A DNA stretch of 64,000 nucleotides, taken from contig NC_013166.1 of the NCBI RefSeq assembly GCF_000024085.1, positions 62,001 through 126,000 on the forward strand, given 5' to 3'. Source of the DNA: Kangiella koreensis DSM 16069 (GTDB taxonomy: Bacteria > Pseudomonadota > Gammaproteobacteria > Enterobacterales > Kangiellaceae). Positions 1-7,540 of this stretch are shown piece by piece (position 1 is the stretch's first letter; every line of letters starts with the position of its first letter). Below the pieces are notes generated by a model that saw nothing but the letters and a program-made list of their open reading frames with translations, made no database searches and was not told the origin of the DNA. The position numbers and the translations under genes were made by a program.

Positions 1-3
1 AAT

Positions 4-27
4 ATTACGCCCTCAATTTGGCGTAAT
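4..27. other. perfect 8-bp hairpin at window edge
   Basis: ATTACGCC and GGCGTAAT pair perfectly around an 8-nt loop. No U-tract follows, so it is not a clear terminator. It could be the end of the element that lies left of the window. The rest of the first 150 bases shows nothing I recognise. Confidence 0.4.
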
Positions 28-150
28 GCTGGATGCAAGAGCCACTTCTGGATTGTAGGAGGTGAAATCAAATGGGTTATATAAATAATTTGAAAATTAC
101 ATAAGACTATTGTTGGCTATCAGAGCCGGACACATAATGAGATCGCTATA

Positions 151-1278
151 ATGATAGATATAAGTGAAATCAGAGCGCAGATAAAATTGCTCAATCCAGA
201 AATAAACTTTGATGGTGCTTACACTTTCTACTATGACGAAACGAATAATATAAGAAAGTTCCGCATCAAAGAAACGGGGTTTAATTCAGCATTTACAAAT
301 AACTTTGTGTTAGGTGGCTTGGTTTTTGAAGGAGTTTCACCTGACGTACAACCACTCAAGGATAGTTTGAGATTACAGAGTACTGCCAAAGAAGTGAAAT
401 TTAACCATATCGCACGGGGGAGCTTCATTGATTGCTTGAAATCACAAAATCTGAACCTCTTTCTGAAGTATCTAGTCAGTAATAATTTATATATCCACTA
501 CTCAAGTATAAACATTCTCTATTGGTCACTTGTGGACATTGTTGACTCAGCCATTGTAAATTCAGAGATAAGCCAAAAAATAAGCGCACAGTTTATTAAT
601 GTATTGAAGAATGATTTGTATAAATTGGCCAGGCTAGAAATAAACTCTATGGTTTCATTGTTCCGAAAGTACGAATATCCGAATATAAAGCAAAATAGAG
701 TGTTATCATTTATAGAAGAAATGAGCGAATTGTTCTTTCCATATATTAATGAACCGGAGTTTCACATTGGGTTAGAGTCGCTTAGACAAATATTGCAAGA
801 ATGCAGAAGGAAAGGGTCTTTGCCATTTGTCATGGGGGAAGAGGACTTTATCCTAATAAATGATTTCTCACAGTTCTATATGCGCCCTATCTACACGTTT
901 ATAAACTCTACACATATTTTTGATAAAGAAAACTCGATAGAGGAACTGTTAGAAAAGCAGATAATTATGGATGGCCCAAGACAAATTAATAATTACTCAT
1001 TTGCTGATTCTAAATCAGAGCAATTAATACAGTTATCAGATGTTGTAGTTGGTATTCTGGGGAAATTAGGTTCCTACTGTAATACTAATGATAAAGAGAA
1101 AATATATTCGGATATGCACTCATTAAACTCATTGCAAGAAGAAAATATCGATTTACTCTTGAATCTAATTGCTGAGTCGCGTGATAGAAATATGGGATTC
1201 TTGCATGCAATAGACTGTTATGAGGAAATGTCAAAAATGGATATAATTATAGAATGTAGACAAGGGATATGCGCATAA
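151..1278 (+). CDS. DUF3800 domain-containing protein
   Basis: A 375-residue protein. Near the N-terminus it has the acidic pair typical of DUF3800 (FYYDETNN, Asp29-Glu30), and near the C-terminus (about residues 287-300) the segment SEQLIQLSD, which fits the family's E..GLQ.AD-type motif. DUF3800 proteins are predicted to have an RNase H-like fold and are common in mobile and defence islands, but their reaction is not established. The gene is AT-rich like the rest of the block. It starts the visible + strand run and is followed 46 bp later by the Ntn-hydrolase gene, so the two may be co-transcribed. The start is ATG with only a weak GAG-type upstream match. The family call is fairly secure; the cellular role is unknown. 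Confidence 0.7.
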   Translation: MIDISEIRAQIKLLNPEINFDGAYTFYYDETNNIRKFRIKETGFNSAFTNNFVLGGLVFEGVSPDVQPLKDSLRLQSTAKEVKFNHIARGSFIDCLKSQNLNLFLKYLVSNNLYIHYSSINILYWSLVDIVDSAIVNSEISQKISAQFINVLKNDLYKLARLEINSMVSLFRKYEYPNIKQNRVLSFIEEMSELFFPYINEPEFHIGLESLRQILQECRRKGSLPFVMGEEDFILINDFSQFYMRPIYTFINSTHIFDKENSIEELLEKQIIMDGPRQINNYSFADSKSEQLIQLSDVVVGILGKLGSYCNTNDKEKIYSDMHSLNSLQEENIDLLLNLIAESRDRNMGFLHAIDCYEEMSKMDIIIECRQGICA

Positions 1279-1324
1279 TAATTAGCTACTATCTGAGGGT
1301 TATTCTTGAGAAGGTTACCGACTA

Positions 1325-1963
1325 ATGACAATGATTGTTGCGCTACAACTTGATGCTTACGTATTAATTGCTGCTGATAGACGTGAGACATATCAAGTAA
1401 ATGGTGAGGTTGCATACGTTATTAGTGACGACAGACAAAAACTTATACAATGGTCAGGTGGCATAGTTACCGGAAGTGGCTATGTCCCACTTCTTAGTGA
1501 ATTTAAGTCGAAAATAGCTGACGCAAAAATTACTTTTGTCGATGAGATAATAGAAATAGCACAAGAGTGCTGTAATAACCTTTCAGGTGATCAGTCTGAG
1601 TGGAAAAAAACGACGAATTGGCTTTTTACTTATGGTGCTGATAGTCCAGAAGGTGAGGTAAGCAGGGTTGCGTTTATCAAATCACAAGAGCCCGAAGGGA
1701 TTCATGTTTTAGAAGTGGGGGAATCATTGATTTGGGCTAAAATACCTGACTATAAGGAGGAGTTATCCAATCTCAAGGCAAAAATCAGACCAGAAAAAGA
1801 CTTATCGAATATTAACTGTAGTTTATCCTACCATACAGAAATTCTGAAAGAGCTTTACGCTTATGTTGCAAAGGTGAATCCCAGTGTGTCTGAGGCATTT
1901 GATTGCTATCTTCATTCTGTTGAGGTAAGAGGAATGGTACCAGTGGAGTATTGGAAAACTTAA
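1325..1963 (+). CDS. proteasome/HslV-like Ntn-hydrolase
   Basis: A 212-residue protein whose first residues match the N-terminal nucleophile (Ntn) fold of proteasome beta and HslV subunits. It begins MTMIVALQ, so removal of Met1 would expose Thr2. Asp18 in AADRR falls exactly at the Asp17 position of proteasomes, counted from the nucleophile. Lys39 in RQKLIQW sits where the catalytic Lys33 strand lies, followed by a glycine-rich GGIVTGSG turn. The initiator ATG is preceded by AAGG about 10 bases upstream. There is no HslU, Anbu or proteasome ATPase gene in the window. It lies just after the DUF3800 gene. Fold and nucleophile are inferred from motifs; the substrate is unknown, and it might be a peptidase or an amidase. 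Confidence 0.65.
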   Translation: MTMIVALQLDAYVLIAADRRETYQVNGEVAYVISDDRQKLIQWSGGIVTGSGYVPLLSEFKSKIADAKITFVDEIIEIAQECCNNLSGDQSEWKKTTNWLFTYGADSPEGEVSRVAFIKSQEPEGIHVLEVGESLIWAKIPDYKEELSNLKAKIRPEKDLSNINCSLSYHTEILKELYAYVAKVNPSVSEAFDCYLHSVEVRGMVPVEYWKT

Positions 1964-2017
1964 GTTAGATCGAAGTTGTTATGAAATAAGTATATTGTAC
2001 TATAAAAGGAATTTTAT

Positions 2018-2512
2018 TTGATTATAAACATATGGCTTCAAGCAATACTATCTCTCCTCTTAGGAGGGATAGTATTTTACATGGTTGCTCCATTTAGCAG
2101 CGAGTTAGGTGTTATTGCTTACGAACCTAAGGTAGTTCTGATTGTATTAGGTTGTTGTCTGTTGATTTTGTCTATTATTAAGTTCTTTTACAGGAAGCTT
2201 AGTTGGGTTTTATCATCAATCAGTACTTTTATAGCCGTAATTGCGATGGTCTTTTTATATCCGCCCTCTTCACGACTTGCTGAGCCGAATGGTGCTTTAA
2301 GGGACAAGGTAAGTTCATACTTAGTGCAAGTAAAAAAAGTAGAGGCAGAGGTTCTAAATATCAATCATAGACCAAAGAAGATGTTTGATCTGATCAGAGA
2401 AAAAGATTGGTTGGTATCGATCGACTGTTCAGGTAAAAGGCAAGCACTTTACATAAAAGAACCCTTGTTCGGAGAAATGTATTCTGACGTGGAGCCAGTT
2501 TGTAAGAAATAA
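2018..2512 (+). CDS. small membrane protein, paralogue A
   Basis: A 164-residue protein of unknown family. It starts at TTG with an AAAGGA ribosome binding site 7 bases upstream; no in-frame ATG fits better. Hydrophobic segments lie at about residues 4-25, 37-52 and 60-78, followed by a soluble tail of about 80 residues. It is a clear paralogue of the next gene: both share the SLL.GG..FY..AP start, a YP..R segment after the last membrane helix, and an FD....WLV or FD....WEV motif in the tail. The adjacent arrangement suggests tandem duplication. No function can be assigned. Confidence 0.6.
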   Translation: MIINIWLQAILSLLLGGIVFYMVAPFSSELGVIAYEPKVVLIVLGCCLLILSIIKFFYRKLSWVLSSISTFIAVIAMVFLYPPSSRLAEPNGALRDKVSSYLVQVKKVEAEVLNINHRPKKMFDLIREKDWLVSIDCSGKRQALYIKEPLFGEMYSDVEPVCKK

Positions 2513-2542
2513 TGACTATATTTTCGGAGAGTTAGTAATGAA

Positions 2543-3085
2543 ATGAAAAGAACAAATAGAGTAGTCTATTTGAAAAGTTGGCTAATACAATCTGCATTAT
2601 CCCTCCTGGTAGGAGGATGGGTATTCTATATTTGTGCTCCACATAGTTGGGGAGTTGGGATTGTCTTTCAAGAGATAATCTATGGAGTAATATCACTAGG
2701 AATTAGCCTTGCTATATTAATTCCTACAGCTATTCTATTCTTTAAAGGTAGAAAAAAATATCCTTTCTCAATCCTCATATTCAGTATTATAGGTTGCTTA
2801 CTGTTAGTTTATTTCTACCCGGCAAATTATAGATACTCAGCTCCTTCTGAAGCTATTAGCAACAAAGTTGAGGCTCTCTTAATAGATAAAGGAATGCCAT
2901 CAACCGTTGACTTCCAAGTTATACGTAGGAAGAAAGTACCTTTTGATATTTTTGCAGAGCATAATTGGGAGGTGGAAGTCTCAGGCAACAAAGCTGGGGA
3001 GTATTTGTACTTCTATTATATAGAACGCTTTGGAGAGGGTGAGCTGGTAACTTATGGAGAAAGCAATTGGTCAAAACTTAATTAA
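2543..3085 (+). CDS. small membrane protein, paralogue B
   Basis: A 180-residue paralogue of the preceding gene, separated from it by 30 bp. It has an extra basic N-terminus of about 10 residues, then three hydrophobic segments (about 13-30, 40-65 and 72-90) and a soluble C-terminal tail. Shared landmarks with the first copy are WLIQSALSLLVGGWVFY, FYPANYR and VPFDIFAEHNW. An in-frame GGAGAG lies about 11 bases before the ATG. No known domain is recognised. The two copies may form a heteromeric membrane complex, but that is only a guess from their adjacency. Confidence 0.6.
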   Translation: MKRTNRVVYLKSWLIQSALSLLVGGWVFYICAPHSWGVGIVFQEIIYGVISLGISLAILIPTAILFFKGRKKYPFSILIFSIIGCLLLVYFYPANYRYSAPSEAISNKVEALLIDKGMPSTVDFQVIRRKKVPFDIFAEHNWEVEVSGNKAGEYLYFYYIERFGEGELVTYGESNWSKLN

Positions 3086-3130
3086 GTTTAACGTTGATTT
3101 ATGGTGTGAATTTAAAACAAGGAGATGAAA

Positions 3131-3466
3131 ATGAAAGGCAAATACGAGATATTTCAAAGTACCGCTAATAATGAATACTACTTTCGGCTAAAGGCATCTA
3201 ATGGAGAGCCTATATTAGCTAGCGAAGGGTATACCGCTAAATCAAGTTGTCAGGGAGGAATAGAATCAGTGAAGAAGAACTCACCAGACGATAATAACTA
3301 CGCAAGAAAAGACTCTAAAAATAATCAGTATTATTTTGTTCTTAAAGCACAGAATCATGAGCCCATAGGTCATAGCGAAATGTATACGACCAAGGCCTCA
3401 AGAGACAATGGTATAGAGTCAGTTAAGCGGTTTGGCCCTGATGCTGACGTTGTGGACTTAACTTAG
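3131..3466 (+). CDS. YegP-type protein with two DUF1508 repeats
   Basis: A 111-residue protein made of two tandem DUF1508 units of about 50 residues. Unit one has YEIFQS..NEYYFRLKASNGEPIL..EGYT, and unit two YYFVLKAQNHEPIGHSEMYT; each ends in a GIESVK motif. The start at 3131 is chosen because GGAG lies 6 bases upstream, and because the family usually begins MxGKxEI; an ATG at 3125 sits directly on the ribosome binding site. DUF1508 proteins are small soluble proteins widespread in bacteria with no firmly known role. The gene follows the membrane paralogue pair on the same strand. Confidence 0.85.
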   Translation: MKGKYEIFQSTANNEYYFRLKASNGEPILASEGYTAKSSCQGGIESVKKNSPDDNNYARKDSKNNQYYFVLKAQNHEPIGHSEMYTTKASRDNGIESVKRFGPDADVVDLT

Positions 3467-3545
3467 ACTTGGCTCTTATCGTCTGACCCTAAGTTAATAC
3501 AATGGCAAACTAGCACTATTTTAGTACGATGTTGATAGTAAATGA

Positions 3546-3574
3546 CCGTATGAGCATCATTGATGTTCGTACGG
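3546..3574. terminator. hairpin between DUF1508 and NT5C genes
   Basis: CCGTATGAGCATCA and TGATGTTCGTACGG pair with two mismatches and almost no loop. No run of T follows, so this may be a weak terminator or a structured leader of the next gene. Confidence 0.35.
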
Positions 3575-3620
3575 TTAAAGCTGTTATACAATAGTGGAAA
3601 TTGCGAACAGTGATTGAATT

Positions 3621-4052
3621 ATGATCATCTATATTGATATGGACGGAGTTCTGGCAGATTACGATGCTGCGTACGCTCAAATCAAGAAACAGGAGCCCAC
3701 TGTAGCTTATCCTCAATCCCTACCAAAGTTCTTTGAAGACCTGGAGCCTATAGACGGTGCTATAAAAGCATTCTTCAGGCTGTGTGAGAAGAACGATGTG
3801 TATATCCTAACCGCCCCTTCTAATAGAAATCCTTTGAGCTATACTGAAAAGCGACTGTGGGTTGAAAGGCATTTGGGCTTTGAGGCTACTGAGCGACTAA
3901 TCATCTGCTCTAATAAAGGGCTGCTTAAAGGTGACATTCTGATTGATGACAATATCGACGGTAAAGGACAAGAAGCATTTGAAGGTAAAGTGTTACACTT
4001 TGGGAGCAAAGGCCTTGAAACCTGGGCTAGAATATTAAAGCAAGTGGGCTAG
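3621..4052 (+). CDS. 5' nucleotidase, NT5C (5'(3')-deoxyribonucleotidase) type
   Basis: A 143-residue HAD-superfamily phosphatase. Motif I is YIDMDGVLADYD (residues 4-15) with both catalytic aspartates. Motif II is ILTAPS (about 62-67), the motif III lysine lies in TEKRLWVERHLG, and motif IV is ILIDDNIDG. This order and the short length fit the NT5C family, which removes phosphate from (deoxy)nucleoside monophosphates. Such genes are common in phages and mobile elements, where they act in nucleotide salvage. It is flanked by accessory genes, and a hairpin lies just upstream. The family assignment is firm; the substrate is not known. Confidence 0.85.
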   Translation: MIIYIDMDGVLADYDAAYAQIKKQEPTVAYPQSLPKFFEDLEPIDGAIKAFFRLCEKNDVYILTAPSNRNPLSYTEKRLWVERHLGFEATERLIICSNKGLLKGDILIDDNIDGKGQEAFEGKVLHFGSKGLETWARILKQVG

Positions 4053-4164
4053 CCTCTAGCTTCTATGGTGAAGTTTATTGCGTAATACCGTTCAAAGCCA
4101 ATAATAATGTTATTGAAGCTACGTTTAAGGAGTTAGATTCAGGAGTTAGTTTACGGAGATAGGT

Positions 4165-4425
4165 ATGGCCATAGTTCGAAGTAACATATTGCCGGTTAAG
4201 CACCCTGGCATTGTCTTTAAAGAAAAATGCATGAATGCTTACAATCATACCGACCTGAGCAAAAGGTTAAATATGACCAGGAAGGAGTTGCAGAGCTTTA
4301 CTGATGGTATAAGTTCAGTAACGATTGAGCTTGCTAAAGGATTAGAGCAAATAACAGGCATTAGCCTTGAGTACTGGATGAGTCGTCAAAAGAAATATGA
4401 TGCGTATAAAGGCGATATAAAGTAA
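4165..4425 (+). CDS. HigA/VapI-family antitoxin-like XRE regulator (orphan)
   Basis: An 86-residue helix-turn-helix protein with the HigA-type lead HPGIVFKE at residues 13-20 and an XRE-like helix-turn-helix (about 30-65, DLSKRLNMTRKELQSFTDG). GGAG lies 8 bases before the ATG. HigA antitoxins are normally preceded by a HigB RelE-type toxin gene. The 112 bp upstream here contain no such open frame, and neither does the downstream gap. It is therefore an orphan antitoxin, a regulator, or the remains of a toxin-antitoxin pair. Confidence 0.75.
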   Translation: MAIVRSNILPVKHPGIVFKEKCMNAYNHTDLSKRLNMTRKELQSFTDGISSVTIELAKGLEQITGISLEYWMSRQKKYDAYKGDIK

Positions 4426-4456
4426 GTATTGTGGTGTAAAGCTTGAGCATGACTAT

Positions 4457-4597
4457 TCAAGCCAGATAATTTGGCTCAGTATAAATATCATCGACACTTA
4501 CTGTTTTAAGTCCCGCTGCTGTCCCCACTGCAACAATCGCAACGATAAGAATTGCCTGAGCTGCAATTAAAACCGATAGTAAATATCCAGATCGCAA
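4457..4597 (-). CDS. possible 46-residue single-pass membrane peptide
   Basis: A short open frame reading leftward from a TTG start, with AGGA about 9 bases upstream. The product has a basic start (MRSGY), one strongly hydrophobic segment (about residues 4-28, Ala/Ile/Val-rich), then a soluble acidic tail. It could be a small membrane protein. I see no family, and codon evidence at this length is weak. Confidence 0.3.
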   Translation of the reverse strand: MRSGYLLSVLIAAQAILIVAIVAVGTAAGLKTVSVDDIYTEPNYLA

Positions 4598-4998
4598 ATG
4601 ACCTAATCCTATAGCTATATGGCTTAAGTTAGATATTATTTCAATTAAGTATTTTTATCTATTTTTAATTTACTCTGATGAAATAATTTTCAAAAGTAGA
4701 TATATACCCAATCATATAAAATTTACACTTTAAACTTCAAAGGTAGTGGGTCGATTTAATAAGAATAGTAAGAAATGCCTTTATGTAAGAAGTCAGAGAA
4801 CCACTGTAACTTAATATAGAAATTTATATGTGTTAATAGATAGGCTTATGTAGAAATAACAGGTTCCAGAAATTGAAGTCTCACATAAATCAGCAAGCAC
4901 CGCGCTTAAGTGAAATCAATATAATTAAAATTTATTACTTGCACTTGTTAAAACTGAGTAATAGTCTTTGCATGAAAATCAAATTCGGAGAAATATTT
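4598..4998. other. AT-rich gap without a recognisable gene
   Basis: About 400 very AT-rich bases between the small putative leftward frame and the next + strand gene. I see no tRNA, hairpin terminator or convincing frame. The segment probably carries the promoter of the following gene. Confidence 0.4.
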
Positions 4999-5253
4999 AT
5001 GACTACAAATAAAAACAAAGAAGTGCAAATAAGACAGTTGGCTTTGGGTACTTTGGGCGACGTGGACATGAGATTTGCCAGGCACGAGCTTGAGGAACGT
5101 AGAGCAAGAGAAGTCAAAGAAAGAATAATTAATGGAGAGTTTACTGCTGAAGAATTCTGCGCAGTTTTAGAGGAAGTCATGATAAATGCAAATGCAACTA
5201 GAGAGCATATTGATTATGAGATTCACTTAGCTCGAACATTTTATGACCTTTAA
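4999..5253 (+). CDS. hypothetical protein, 84 residues
   Basis: A small, charged, mainly helical protein: MTTNKNKEVQ start, then R/E-rich helices to LARTFYDL at the end. The start at 4999 is preferred over the longer frame (from 4873) because GGAGAA lies 8 bases upstream and the extra N-terminus has no conserved look. It contains no cysteines beyond one, no membrane segment and no domain I recognise. It sits alone between two gaps, upstream of the Gabija-type unit. Confidence 0.5.
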   Translation: MTTNKNKEVQIRQLALGTLGDVDMRFARHELEERRAREVKERIINGEFTAEEFCAVLEEVMINANATREHIDYEIHLARTFYDL

Positions 5254-5554
5254 TCAAGTAAGCAATGAATAGACTCAAAACTGTGAGAAGTACTTATGGA
5301 TATCAATACCTCTCGCATTGTTTCTAAGAGATAACTATACAAACTAATAAAGTACTAGGTAAAGTTATTCTGAGGTTATGTGGTAGAGTGCCCGCTAAGG
5401 AAAAACAGCTATAGTGAAATTAATAATTCGACTTTCGATATACAACACACATTGAAGCTATAAGCTTAGCTATAGATGCATTATTGGTTTATGTCTGCTC
5501 GACGGCTAATGAGGCTTTAGCTGAAATAATACATATGCAATCATTGGGTAAATA
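5254..5554. other. AT-rich gap upstream of the OLD/UvrD unit
   Basis: A gap of about 300 bases with no convincing open frame or hairpin. It should hold the promoter of the defence unit, but I cannot single out a good -35/-10 pair. Confidence 0.35.
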
Positions 5555-7540
5555 ATGGAAATTGAAAAAATATCAATCAGTAACTTCAGATGCTTTTCAG
5601 AGGCTGAGGCTGTCATATTTATGGAGTCTGATATCACATGTTTTGTTGGAAATAATGGAACAGGAAAATCAGCGCTAATACTGGCTTTAAAAAGAATATT
5701 TGGATCAACTAGAGAAGAGAGAACCGTTATTCGGGAAGACTTTTATGTTGGGTCAGGTGAAGATTACAAAGAAATATCTGGTCGAGAACTGTATATAGAA
5801 ATCATTTTTTCATTTCCAGAGCTTCAAACAGCTGTTGATGAGTCGCGGGAGGTGTGCCCCGCATTCAGTTCAGTAATTTATGCTGATCAAGATGATAAAA
5901 GACTTAAAGCAAGAATGCGATTAGAGTCTAAATGGGATGAAAACGAATACGAAGATGAGGTGCAATCCCAGTTGTATTGGATAACAACTTCTAACAAAGT
6001 AGACTTCGGGGATGATGCTGAAAATAAATTCCCTGTTTCGGTATATGATCGAAAACACATCAAGCTAAGATACATCCCTGCTTTCAGAGACTCAAAGTCA
6101 ACACTTAAGAATGAAGTGAAATCGTTAACAAATCTACTTGATGGATATACAGATTTAAATATTTCTTCTCAAGAAAAAATAGAAGCTATAAGCAGAGACC
6201 TTAGCAATGAAATCCAAAGTCTTGAATCTATCAAAACAGCCACAAGTTTATTAAAACAAGTCTGGAATAACACTCATGACAAAACGCTAAAGCACTATCA
6301 AGAGCCTAAACTTGAAGCAGCATCAACTGAGATTGGGGAGCTTCTAAGAACAATGACTGTGAAACTTTCACCCTCAGAAGATGGTGGAAGCAGAGATATT
6401 AACGAATTAAGTGATGGTCAAATATCACTTCTTTATTTTACGCTTTCGGTTGTTCTATATATTCTAGAACAAAAGCATCATTCAGGAGAATTAAGAGGTT
6501 TTAAATCTCTTGATAGAGATATTCCTGTATTTACAATATTTGCATTCGAAGAACCAGAAAATCATCTGTCTCCATTTTACTTGGGACGGGTAATAGAGGT
6601 TTTGTCCACTCAAACAAATAGTTTAAAAGCAACAGGTATTATCACGTCACACTCAACGAGCGTGGTACGTCGAATGCAGCGAGTGGAGCAAATCCGACAT
6701 TTTAGGCAAGAGGTAAACTCAACTGATCGCTACTCAATTGTTAACCAAGTTTTACTTCCGTCAGAAAAAGCAGAAGATGATTATAAGTATATAAATCAAG
6801 CAATACTTGCTCATCCAGAGTTATATTTTGCTAAACTTGTAATACTGGGTGAAGGCGATTCAGAAGAAATAGTCATTCCAAAATTGGCAGAAGCGTTGGG
6901 GTTTGACCTAGATCCATCATTTGTTTCTTTTGTAAAACTAGGTGGCAGACATGTAAATCATATGTGGAGGTTATTATCAGACTTGAATATTCCTTTCTTA
7001 ACCTTAGTTGATATGGACTTAGGAAGGAGCGGTGCTGGTCCATTACGAATCAAGTACATAATTGATGAATTAGAAAAGATAGATAGGCCCTTTGCCTTTC
7101 CAGAAGGTGTAAGCACTCAAAAACTACAAGAGAAGCAATTAACATACAGGCAATTAAATGAAATGGCGATATTGCTTGAAGAATATGGCGTCTTTTACTC
7201 TTTCCCTCTCGATCTAGATATGGCTATGATTTTCGCATACCCTGACTATTATGATGCCTCAAATGCGCAAGATAGCGATAGAGAAGTGCTAGATAGAGCC
7301 GTCTTAGGCGAGAATTACGATGACTATGATGATAATGGGGTAGAAATATACTCGGATGAAGAATTAAAAAAATATAGATATCTGTTTTGCACCAAGAGTA
7401 AAGTCGCATCCCACTATAAAGCAATAGCTGATTTATTAGAACTGGAGGTAGACGATGTCGTGACAGAATGCCCTGATTTTCTAAAACGTCTGATTAATAA
7501 GTCATCGAATTTGCTATCGGAATCAAAAGAGAATGAGTAA
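5555..7540 (+). CDS. gajA: GajA-like OLD-family ATPase/TOPRIM endonuclease
   Basis: A 661-residue protein with an ABC/SMC-like ATPase half and a TOPRIM half. Walker A is GNNGTGKSA (about 32-40), the signature-like segment is LSDGQ (about 286-290), Walker B is FAFEEPENH (about 329-337), and the H-loop is TSHST. The TOPRIM half has LGEGDSEE (about 430-437) and VDMDLG (about 485-490), which supply the metal-binding acidic residues. This order is that of OLD nucleases. The next gene is a UvrD-like helicase overlapping by 8 bp, which is the class 2 OLD arrangement known as Gabija. In that system GajA is a DNA endonuclease regulated by nucleotides and acts with GajB against phage. At 661 residues it is somewhat longer than GajA proteins I recall. 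The AT-rich composition suggests transfer. Confidence 0.85.
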   Translation: MEIEKISISNFRCFSEAEAVIFMESDITCFVGNNGTGKSALILALKRIFGSTREERTVIREDFYVGSGEDYKEISGRELYIEIIFSFPELQTAVDESREVCPAFSSVIYADQDDKRLKARMRLESKWDENEYEDEVQSQLYWITTSNKVDFGDDAENKFPVSVYDRKHIKLRYIPAFRDSKSTLKNEVKSLTNLLDGYTDLNISSQEKIEAISRDLSNEIQSLESIKTATSLLKQVWNNTHDKTLKHYQEPKLEAASTEIGELLRTMTVKLSPSEDGGSRDINELSDGQISLLYFTLSVVLYILEQKHHSGELRGFKSLDRDIPVFTIFAFEEPENHLSPFYLGRVIEVLSTQTNSLKATGIITSHSTSVVRRMQRVEQIRHFRQEVNSTDRYSIVNQVLLPSEKAEDDYKYINQAILAHPELYFAKLVILGEGDSEEIVIPKLAEALGFDLDPSFVSFVKLGGRHVNHMWRLLSDLNIPFLTLVDMDLGRSGAGPLRIKYIIDELEKIDRPFAFPEGVSTQKLQEKQLTYRQLNEMAILLEEYGVFYSFPLDLDMAMIFAYPDYYDASNAQDSDREVLDRAVLGENYDDYDDNGVEIYSDEELKKYRYLFCTKSKVASHYKAIADLLELEVDDVVTECPDFLKRLINKSSNLLSESKENE

